Positions 41,007 through 54,104 of a stretch of 64,000 bases of DNA are shown here, in pieces. Location of the stretch: contig NZ_JAAIJQ010000032.1 in assembly GCF_010820565.1 (NCBI RefSeq), forward strand, positions 1-64,000. Reading direction: 5' to 3'. Source of the DNA: Thiorhodococcus minor. GTDB taxonomy: Bacteria > Pseudomonadota > Gammaproteobacteria > Chromatiales > Chromatiaceae. Both the position numbers and the translations under genes were made by a program. The stretch's first letter is position 1, and each line of letters begins with the position of its first letter. The notes under the pieces were generated by a model. It made no database searches, was not told the DNA's origin, and worked only from the letters and a program-made list of their open reading frames with translations.

Positions 41007-42104
41007 TCAGCCCGCGGGACGCATGAGCATGGCCGCGGTGATCTCGTCCGCCTCCAAATCCTTGAGCTCGGGACCAGACTCGCCGGAAGCGATCATGATC
41101 TCGATGAGGTTGAGCAGATTGCGGGCATAGAAGGCGCTCGCGTCCGCCGGGACCAGCGCCGGATAGTTGGTCAGCCCGACGATGGTCACGCCGTGGCGCT
41201 CGACGATCTCGTCCGCGACGGTGAGCGGGCAGTTGCCGCCGCTGGCCGCGGCCAGATCGACGATCACGGAGCCCGGCCGCATCCGCTGAACGACCGCCTC
41301 GGTCACCAGCACGGGTGCCGGCCGGCATGGGATGAGCGCCGTGGTGACGATGACATGCGCCTTGGCAAGCTCATCGCCGAGCGCTGCCTGCTGGCGCGCC
41401 TTGGCCTCCTCCGAGAGCTCCTTGGCATAGCCGCCCTCCCCCGCGCCGCTCTCGCCCAGGTCGAGATCGATGGGCTTGGCGCCAAGCGACAGGATCTGCT
41501 CGCGCGTCTCCGGCCGGACGTCATAGGCGTAAACGTCGGCGCCCAGACGACGCGCCGTGGCAATGGCCTGCAGACCAGCCACGCCAGCGCCCAGTACGAC
41601 GACACGGGCCGGCTTCGCCGAGCCGGCCGAGGTCATCATCATGGGAAAGAATCTACCGTAGCGGGCCGCCGCCTCCAGCGTCGCCCGATAGCCGCCGATG
41701 TTGCTCTGGGAGGACAGCACATCCATCGACTGCGCGCGCGAGGTCCGCGGCATGCGCTCCAGCGCGAGCACGCGCATCCCCTTCGCGAGCATGGACGGCA
41801 CCAGATCGTCATCCCCGCAGGACTCGAGCAAGCCCAGGTAGATGCCGTCTGGACGCATGGCCTCGACATCCGCGGAATCCGGCCGGCGGACCTTCAGCAG
41901 CAGGTCGACATCATAGGCGCCGGCGCGATCCGTCAGCTGGGCACCGGCCTGCTCATAGTCGCCGTCCGGATAGCCGGCGCGGGCGCCGGCCCCGGATTCG
42001 ACGAGGACCTCGAGCCCCTTGCCGGCCAGCTTCTTGACGACGTCCGGCGTCGAAGCGACGCGCGTCTCGCCTGGGCGCGTCTCCAAAGGAATTCCGATCT
42101 TCAT
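41007..42104 (-). CDS. pntAA: NAD(P) transhydrogenase subunit alpha 1 (NAD-binding)
   Basis: The 365-residue soluble domain I binds NAD(H). MKIGIPLETRPGETRVA at the start and VVVLGAGVAGLQAIATARRLGADV (Rossmann GxGxxG region, about 165-188) are diagnostic, and ADEIVERHGVTIVGLTN follows in the last third. The ATG at 42104 is used because the family starts at MKIG; an open frame extends upstream but encodes basic junk. The family's RQD-loop is replaced in detail, but alanine-dehydrogenase is excluded by the pntAB-pntB neighbours. Confidence 0.96.
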   Translation of the reverse strand: MKIGIPLETRPGETRVASTPDVVKKLAGKGLEVLVESGAGARAGYPDGDYEQAGAQLTDRAGAYDVDLLLKVRRPDSADVEAMRPDGIYLGLLESCGDDDLVPSMLAKGMRVLALERMPRTSRAQSMDVLSSQSNIGGYRATLEAAARYGRFFPMMMTSAGSAKPARVVVLGAGVAGLQAIATARRLGADVYAYDVRPETREQILSLGAKPIDLDLGESGAGEGGYAKELSEEAKARQQAALGDELAKAHVIVTTALIPCRPAPVLVTEAVVQRMRPGSVIVDLAAASGGNCPLTVADEIVERHGVTIVGLTNYPALVPADASAFYARNLLNLIEIMIASGESGPELKDLEADEITAAMLMRPAG

Positions 42105-42205
42105 ACTGAGCTTCGCCCCGTGCTTGGATGCTCCCGCCCCTAGGCGGCAAAATCCGCGCATTATCATTGGCTGCCTTGATGATGGCAACCTGCTAGGCAA
42201 ATACT

Positions 42206-42398
42206 CCTTGGGTGATTTCCGGGAAACAGATTCCCCGTAGGATGGGCAAAGCGCAGCGTGCCCATCGTCCAGGCGCCTGAGCGACCTGGGTGGGCACGCC
42301 CCACAAACGTCTTCCCCATGCGCGCCGGCCTGCCAGGGGCTTTGCCCATCCTACTGGAGGCGCTGCTCTGGGTAGGATCATTTCAGGAAATCACCTTA
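42206..42398. repeat. Nested inverted-repeat element upstream of pntAA
   Basis: Outer arms near 42206-42226 and 42375-42398 share GGTGATTTCC/GGAAATCACC. Inside them GTAGGATGGGCAAAGC (42237-42252) and GCTTTGCCCATCCTAC (42339-42354) are a perfect 16-bp inverted repeat 118 bases end to end. It encodes nothing and resembles a MITE inserted into, or expanded within, another palindrome. Confidence 0.75.
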
Positions 42399-43105
42399 GG
42401 GACCTGGAGCCAAGGGAGTCGCTCCGCCTAGCCTGATTGTGACGCCCGCTCGCAGCGGCGCCCGGCCCGATCCGCGGGCTGCGCGACGGCGGTGCAGCAC
42501 CGCTTGCCCTTGGATTCATGCCATCTGGAGGTTGCGGTCGGCTCCAGGCTGAGGGTGCCAGAGTACTCGCGGACGAAAAGACCGATATCGGGCCCACTCA
42601 GCCGGCCATCGCCCGAGATCGGTTCTAATCTGTCTTGGTGCCACGGGTCTGTATGGATGCCACAGGCGCCGAAGACGCTTTGCGGTTTTCGGAAACCGCC
42701 CAGCAATGATTTCCCGAGTCCGATGGTACTGGCTCGAAAACCGCGCCGCCGCCCATGATACAAAGGGAAGTCAATGACGTACCGTCACGCAGGACGTGCC
42801 TATGACGCCTTTGGCCTCTGCAACTTCGATCGGCATGAGCAGTATGAAGAGACGCCCCCTGGATCGACATCTCCGGAGCCCAGGAGACTCGGGCTGCAAG
42901 CAGGCTTTGGACGCCCTGGCATCGGCTGTCATCGCCGAGGGTGTCCGCGTCAGGACCAAGGCCGCCGACCCAGCCGGCATGCGTCGATGTTGCTGATAGA
43001 GACTTGGATATCGCCCTCTGCCGGCTGCGCCTTAGATAGGGCTCCTTGGGGCGGCCGCCGTCCCTGGCGCCTGTGCCGCACGAGACAGCTCGGGAGCAAA
43101 CGGAC
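42399..43105. other. Long non-coding stretch before the sensor kinase
   Basis: About 700 bases with only scattered open frames lacking protein-like composition. It contains no RNA gene I can recognise. It includes the upstream region of the 43106 gene and may be decayed mobile DNA. Confidence 0.4.
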
Positions 43106-48739
<5,634 letters not shown>

Positions 48740-48743
48740 TGCA

Positions 48744-49946
48744 ATGCCGAACGATCGCGCGGTCGTCTTGATCGTCGATGACCAGCCGCTCAACCTCCAG
48801 CAGCTCGCCGAAGTGCTTGATCCCGACTATCGGGTCAAGGTCGCCACCAATGGCCAGCAGGCCTTGGAGCTGGCAGGCCGGGTCCCTTATCCAGAGGTCA
48901 TCCTGCTCGACGTCATGATGCCCGAGATGGATGGCTATGCCGTCTGCAAGGCCCTCAAGGCCGCCCCCCTGACCGCCGACACCCCGGTCATCTTCATCAC
49001 CGCCAAGACAGATGCCGCGAGCGAGAGCGCCGCGCTCGAGGCCGGCGCGGTGGATTTCATCCACAAGCCGATCAACCCCGAGGTGGTCCGCGCGCGCGTG
49101 CGCGTTCAGCATGAGCTGGCCCAATACCGTCATCACCTCGAAGAGCTGGTGCACGCCCGCACCCAGGAGCTGGCTCAGGCAAGCGATGCCGCGGAGAGCG
49201 CCAATCGCGCCAAGACGGCCTTCCTGCACAATGCCAGTCATGAGATGCGCACGCCGCTCCACCACATCATGGGCATGACGCATGTGCTGCACACGGCGCT
49301 TCCCGAGGCCAGCGATCAGACGCGACTCGAGACGATCAGCCAGGCCGCGCAAATCCTCCTCCGCCTGGTGACCAACCTGCTCGAATACACGCGCCTCGAG
49401 GCGGGCGAGCTGGTGCTCCAGAATCAGACCTTCGACGTCAGAACCCTGCTCGCGGAGGTCGTCATGGAGCGACAGGAGTCCGCGGCGGAAAAGGGGCTGC
49501 GGCTATTGATCTCGGTCGATTCCAGTATCCCGAGCACCCTGATCGGCGACTCCGGGCAACTGCATCAGGTCCTCCTGCATCTGCTCGACAATGCCTTGAA
49601 GTTCTCCGATCAAGGCGTCGTCCAGACGCGGGCCTATACCGGAGAGCGAAGCGGCCAGCGCCTAAAGCTGCATTTCGAGGTGAACGATCAAGGGAGCGGG
49701 ATCGAGCCAGCCATCGCGCAGCGGCTCTTCCAGCCCTTCGAGCCTGGCGACGAGTCCATCACGCGGCAGCGCCCCGGACTCGGTCTGGGACTTGCGCTCT
49801 GCCAGCGCCTGGTCGATCTCATGTCGGGCGAGATCAATGTCGAGAGCCGCTCCGCACGCGGAACCAGCGTCGCCTTCTGGGTCCCGGTCAAGATCGCGGC
49901 GGAGCCCCCAGAGGAGCGCAGGGAGGAGCCCTCGGAGGAGAGCTGA
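48744..49946 (+). CDS. Response-regulator/histidine-kinase hybrid (REC-HisKA-HATPase)
   Basis: The 400-residue soluble protein starts with a receiver domain (LIVDDQPLNL; phospho-acceptor Asp about 56 in LLDVMMPEMDGY; Lys of IHKPI). A coiled-coil linker (ELVHARTQELAQASDAAESA) precedes HisKA with HNASHEMRTPL (His about 166) and HATPase (LLDNALKF, NDQGSGIEPAIA, GLGLGLALCQRL). The C-terminus is acidic. This order (receiver first) suggests it is switched by phosphate from another protein, very likely the giant kinase encoded four bases upstream. No DNA-binding output is present, so the final regulator lies elsewhere. Confidence 0.92.
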   Translation: MPNDRAVVLIVDDQPLNLQQLAEVLDPDYRVKVATNGQQALELAGRVPYPEVILLDVMMPEMDGYAVCKALKAAPLTADTPVIFITAKTDAASESAALEAGAVDFIHKPINPEVVRARVRVQHELAQYRHHLEELVHARTQELAQASDAAESANRAKTAFLHNASHEMRTPLHHIMGMTHVLHTALPEASDQTRLETISQAAQILLRLVTNLLEYTRLEAGELVLQNQTFDVRTLLAEVVMERQESAAEKGLRLLISVDSSIPSTLIGDSGQLHQVLLHLLDNALKFSDQGVVQTRAYTGERSGQRLKLHFEVNDQGSGIEPAIAQRLFQPFEPGDESITRQRPGLGLGLALCQRLVDLMSGEINVESRSARGTSVAFWVPVKIAAEPPEERREEPSEES

Positions 49947-50065
49947 CCGCTCGCGCAGGAGCCGGCTTGCGGGCAAAGCGCTCGGCACCGGGCGCGCCAT
50001 GGGCGACGGCACCTCAGAGATGTCGCCCGTGATCCAGGCGGGAAGTGAGCGATGGGTGATCACTC

Positions 50066-50224
50066 AGGCGATTTCGGTCGATTCTCATACCATCTGGCTT
50101 GTCTTGACGCCCGCATTCTGGATCGCGCAAACAGTCGCATCGCTCGGCGATGGTCCTGCCGGCGCTCCTTGAAGGCAGACCTCGATCCGGCGCCACCTGG
50201 TATACGAGCTTCCGGCAATCGCCT
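50066..50224. repeat. 159-bp dispersed element, family B (copy 2)
   Basis: Bounded by AGGCGATT (50066-50073) and AATCGCCT (50217-50224), it is the same length as the inverted copy at 8436-8594. The central hairpin is CATCGC-tcg-GCGATG (50138-50152). Its right end supplies the last two bases of the TAG stop codon of the TPR gene. Confidence 0.85.
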
Positions 50225-51929
50225 AATAGGGATTCACGGCCGGGTAGTCACGAATCACGGCGGTCGGATCGACCGGCGGCGGCGAGAGCATGGGATCGGC
50301 CAAGGGCCAGGGATCCGGCAGCGCCTCGCGCTCGAGTGCGGCCAGATCCTCCTCGATCAGGTCGATGATGGCTGGCGGCGCTCCCCAGAGCGCCGCGGAC
50401 AGCATCTCACGCAGCTGGGCGAGCGCCTCGTCGTAACGCCCGGCGCCGGCCAGCGCCAGGGCGCGCACACGCTGCCACTGTGGGCCTGGCCGGGTCCGCA
50501 TGCCCTCCTCCGCGACCCGCAGAGCCCTGTCCGGGTCGCGTTGACCCGGATCTGGTCCGGCCGCCAGCAGACAGCCCAAGGCGTAGGCGGCCTGGGGACC
50601 CTGGGGTGCGCTCCCATAGAGGGCGCTCAAGTCGTCGAGGGCAGCCGCGACCGCCTCCGCGCTCGCCCCCGCGGCCCGGAATCTGGCGATCAGCCGCAGC
50701 CAGCCCGCTGGGGCCAGCTCAGGCTCGATCGCGAGGGCGGCCTCGTAGCGCTCGGCCGCGCTTGCCCACTGCTCGGCGTCGAAATCGAGCCCCGCCAGAT
50801 AATAGAGTGCGCCCGCCTGCCGTGGGTCAGTCTTCAGCGCCTGGCGGAGCAGGCTGCGCGCGGCGTCCCTGTCTGCTCGGCTCAGCGCGAGGACACCCAG
50901 CAGCAAATGCCCTAGTGGCTCATCCGGGTCCAGCTCCACCGCAAGCTTCAGCTCGGGCTCGGCCGCCTCCGGCTCGCCGCTGAGATAGAGGGCGCGGGCA
51001 AAACTGATCCGCGCGGCGGCGTTGTTCGGCGCCACCTTGAGTCCCTCGGCGAAGAGCCGGGCCGCCTCTGCATAATCGCCCTGGCGCACTTCCTCCAGGC
51101 CCCGCTCGAACGCCGGGATCGAGCGGCGCGCGACGCGCTTCATTTCAGCAATCCGAGGATCCTGGGGCGCCGGGATGATCATTTCGAATTGCGCGAGGTG
51201 GCTGCGTGCCAGGGCGTCTTCACCAAGGGCGCGATAGGCCTGCGCGAGCGGGTAGTGCGTCCCGAGCGCCTTGGGATCCAGCGCCAAGGCGCGGGTCAGT
51301 CGCGCGACAGCATCCGTGTAGCGCCGCTCGAGCAGCGCGATCTGTCCCAGATAGTAGTCGGCGGCCGCCGCCAGGCCCGGGATCTCGGCGACGGGCTCCA
51401 GGAGCGCGCGCGCCTCGCCCAGCTCGCTGAGATCCAGGAGCACGCGGCCCAAATAGACGTCCAACGGCCGATAGTCGGGATCGAGCGCCTGGGCGCGTCG
51501 CAGATCCTGGAGGGCAAGGTCGGTGTTGCCAGACAGCATGGCCATGTAGCCGGAATAGTAGGGCCAGTGAAAGGCCTCGGGCTGGAGCTGCGCCGCATTG
51601 CGCAGCGCCGCATCGGCTGGGTTTTCGACCTCCAGCAGCAGAAGCAAAACGCCGAGCCGCCCGTAGGCGTCCGCCAGCGCCTTGGCGTCCGCGCCCTCCG
51701 GCCCCTGTGCCAGCAGTGCGGCAACCTCATCGCGCGCCTGTCGAATGGCCTTCTGCATCAGCGGCTCGGCACCGCTGATGTCACCCTCCACCACGGGCCG
51801 GAGCTGATCTTGCCAGACGGCGGCCAGCGCGCTGAGCGCATCGGCCTGGGCGGGACCCGAGGCGAGCATCAGCAAGCAACCGAAGATGACCGACCTGTAA
51901 AGCGCGATTCGACCTAAGGGATTACCCAT
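50223..51929 (-). CDS. Secreted or periplasmic TPR protein (third gene of cytochrome operon)
   Basis: The 568-residue precursor has a signal peptide (about 1-30, YRSVIFGCLLMLASGPAQADA). About a dozen TPR units span the rest (LGQIALLERRYTDAVARLTR, ARISFARALYLSGEPEAAEP, LLLGVLALSRADRDAARSLL). The C-terminus ends PPPVDPTAVIRDYPAVNPY. The ATG at 51929 is preferred over a TTG just before it; AGGGGG lies about nine bases upstream. It follows the UnbV gene by 324 bases of repeat-rich sequence. Its stop codon overlaps the end of the 159-bp repeat, so the last residues may have been altered by that insertion. Confidence 0.8.
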   Translation of the reverse strand: MGNPLGRIALYRSVIFGCLLMLASGPAQADALSALAAVWQDQLRPVVEGDISGAEPLMQKAIRQARDEVAALLAQGPEGADAKALADAYGRLGVLLLLLEVENPADAALRNAAQLQPEAFHWPYYSGYMAMLSGNTDLALQDLRRAQALDPDYRPLDVYLGRVLLDLSELGEARALLEPVAEIPGLAAAADYYLGQIALLERRYTDAVARLTRALALDPKALGTHYPLAQAYRALGEDALARSHLAQFEMIIPAPQDPRIAEMKRVARRSIPAFERGLEEVRQGDYAEAARLFAEGLKVAPNNAAARISFARALYLSGEPEAAEPELKLAVELDPDEPLGHLLLGVLALSRADRDAARSLLRQALKTDPRQAGALYYLAGLDFDAEQWASAAERYEAALAIEPELAPAGWLRLIARFRAAGASAEAVAAALDDLSALYGSAPQGPQAAYALGCLLAAGPDPGQRDPDRALRVAEEGMRTRPGPQWQRVRALALAGAGRYDEALAQLREMLSAALWGAPPAIIDLIEEDLAALEREALPDPWPLADPMLSPPPVDPTAVIRDYPAVNPY

Positions 51930-52003
51930 CAATCACTTTCCCCCTGTATCACGGGCGGGGTCGCTGAGAGGCTCTCTGACGATTGCCATCACCCGTGCTG
52001 TAG

Positions 52004-52161
52004 GGGCGAATTCATTCGCCCTCTCGCCAGCGCCAAGGGCGACTAGAGTCGCCCCTTGAGGTTTCTCAAACGGCCTCTGAGGTGTCTTCGCAGCATGCGT
52101 CGCCCGCAAGCGGGCTCCTACACGAGCCTCGCCGCCTTAGGAGCCCGCTCGGGGGCGACGC
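52004..52161. repeat. Cluster of three palindromes (REP-like)
   Basis: Three hairpins lie in one gap: GGGCGAA/TTCGCCC (52004-52021), GGGCGACT/AGTCGCCC (52037-52054) and a 24-base inverted pair at 52097-52120 and 52138-52161 with three mismatches (GCGTCGCCC arm). The rest of the 51930-52253 gap shows nothing else. Confidence 0.7.
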
Positions 52162-52253
52162 AGCCGTTTTCGATCCGGCACCGCCGACATCGGGAAACCA
52201 TCGCTGGGCGGCTTCTGAGGCGAAAGGCTCCTGCGACAAGACCGCGGCCCAGG

Positions 52254-54104
52254 TCACGAGCCCTCTCCGGATTGGTCTGGCATAGCGACCTGGGGCTGCT
52301 CGACGGTCACTAGGGTATCGACCCGAGGCGACATCAGCTCCTGCACCTGACCCTCCGGCCAGGTGATTCTGAGACGCTCGACATGGTCGGCCGCACCAAG
52401 GCCGAAGGTGACGACGGGCTCGACGGCCGACAGATAGCCGCGCGCGGAGACCAGATCGCGAATCCGCGTCACGCCGTCAACCGTCAGCTCCAGGCGCGCG
52501 CCCAGCGCATCCGTATTGGGCGCGCGCCCGACGAGCTTCACGCGCAGCCAGTGGTGCCCGCTGCGCTGGTCGTTGCGGAGCAAGGCGGGCCGCCGGCCAT
52601 TCTGGGTGATGAGCAGATCCAGGTCGCCGTCGCCATCGATGTCGGCGTAGCTGACCCCGCGCCCGACCATGGGCGCCATGAGGTCGCCCGCATCCGTCAC
52701 GGCCAGGAAGCGCCCGGGACAGGCATGGCCGCAGTTCCAGAACAGCAAGGGCGGCTGGGCGTAGTGCTGGCTCTGCTGGACCTTGTTGATCTCATGCTCC
52801 AAGTGGCCGTTGGCCAGGAGAAGGTCCAGCCGGCCGTCCAGGTCGTAGTCGAGGAAGACGACACCAAAGGTCAGCGGGATGCGCGAGGCAGGCCCCATGC
52901 CTTCGAGAACGGCCTCGTCTACGAGCGGAGTCCGCCCATCAGCGGTCACGAAGAGCGAGGCCATCTCATTGGCGAAATTGCCGATGGCGATGCCGACATC
53001 CTGGTCGTCCCGGAAATGGGCGGCGTCCACACCCATGGCCGAGGTCGCCTTGCCGTTGCGGTCGTAGGCGATCCCCTCGAAGACGCCGACCTCCTCGAAA
53101 CTCCCATTCCCGAGGTTGCGAAAGAGGAAATTGCGGACCGTGTCGTTGACCACGACCAGATCCAGCCAGCCGTCCTGATCGTAATCCACGGGCACCACGC
53201 CCAAGCCCTTGCCCACGGGGTTGCTGGAGACCGGATCGGTCACCCGGATACCTGAGGTCTCGGTGACATCCGTGAAGCGTCCGTTGCCCTCGTTGCGGTA
53301 GAGCCTGTTGTCGGTGCCGACGAAGTTGACCGGCGCGCCATAGGCTCGACCGAGGCCGGTGAGGCGGAAGTCGATGGCGAGGTCGGTCTCGCGCGACCAC
53401 TTGACGTAGTTGACGACGAAGAGATCCAGATCGCCGTCCTTGTCATAGTCCAGGAAGGCGGCGCTGCTACTCCAGGTGTCGGCCCCGCCGACAGCGGCCT
53501 GCCCGGTCACGTCCTCGAAATGGCCCTGGTCGTTGCGAAGCAGATGATTGGTCTCCAGGGTGGTCAGATAGACGTCCTCCCAGCCATCGTCATCATAGTC
53601 GCCGATGGCCACGCCCATCCCGTAGGCAACGAGCGCGAGACCGGCCTGCTCGGTCACGTCCGCGAAGTGTCCAGTGCCATCGTTGGCGTAAAGTGCTTGC
53701 GTGGGCTGCGGCTTGCCCTCCAAGTGGCCAGCCCAGCGGCGCGAATTCACCAGGAGCAGATCCTGGTCGCCGTCGCGGTCGTAGTCGAAGAAGGCCGCGC
53801 CGCTGCCGATGGTCTCAGGCATCAGGCGCTCGCCATAGGCCCCGCTGACATGCACGAAGTCGATACCTGCGGCCGCCGTGATGTCGGTGAAGCGCACATC
53901 TGGTGGCTCGCTCGGCGCGGGGGCTGGGATCGGCGTCTCGATCCGCGCCTCTTCGACCGGCTCCCTCTCCGGGGCGCGGCTGAGCAGGAGATAGGCCGCA
54001 CCGGCAAGGAGGGCGGCGCTAGCAATGACCGCTGACGAGAGGATGAAGGCGCGGCGGATGCGTGCCTCGCCGCGACTGATCGAAGACTTCGAGCTCGGCG
54101 TCAT
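52254..54104 (-). CDS. CRTAC1-type FG-GAP/VCBS protein with UnbV domain
   Basis: The 616-residue protein has an N-terminal membrane helix (about 18-42) and then a beta-propeller built from FG-GAP repeats. Six calcium-type DxDxDGxxDL motifs are visible: DYDRDGDQDLLL, DYDDDGWEDVYL, DYDKDGDLDLFV, DYDQDGWLDLVV, DYDLDGRLDLLL and DIDGDGDLDLLI. The C-terminal ASPIC/UnbV domain (about 500-610) follows. The ATG at 54104 overlaps the TGA of the cytochrome gene (ATGA), with GGAGG five bases before it. The protein is exposed outside the inner membrane and likely binds another envelope protein. Its biochemical role is unknown. Confidence 0.9.
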   Translation of the reverse strand: MTPSSKSSISRGEARIRRAFILSSAVIASAALLAGAAYLLLSRAPEREPVEEARIETPIPAPAPSEPPDVRFTDITAAAGIDFVHVSGAYGERLMPETIGSGAAFFDYDRDGDQDLLLVNSRRWAGHLEGKPQPTQALYANDGTGHFADVTEQAGLALVAYGMGVAIGDYDDDGWEDVYLTTLETNHLLRNDQGHFEDVTGQAAVGGADTWSSSAAFLDYDKDGDLDLFVVNYVKWSRETDLAIDFRLTGLGRAYGAPVNFVGTDNRLYRNEGNGRFTDVTETSGIRVTDPVSSNPVGKGLGVVPVDYDQDGWLDLVVVNDTVRNFLFRNLGNGSFEEVGVFEGIAYDRNGKATSAMGVDAAHFRDDQDVGIAIGNFANEMASLFVTADGRTPLVDEAVLEGMGPASRIPLTFGVVFLDYDLDGRLDLLLANGHLEHEINKVQQSQHYAQPPLLFWNCGHACPGRFLAVTDAGDLMAPMVGRGVSYADIDGDGDLDLLITQNGRRPALLRNDQRSGHHWLRVKLVGRAPNTDALGARLELTVDGVTRIRDLVSARGYLSAVEPVVTFGLGAADHVERLRITWPEGQVQELMSPRVDTLVTVEQPQVAMPDQSGEGS

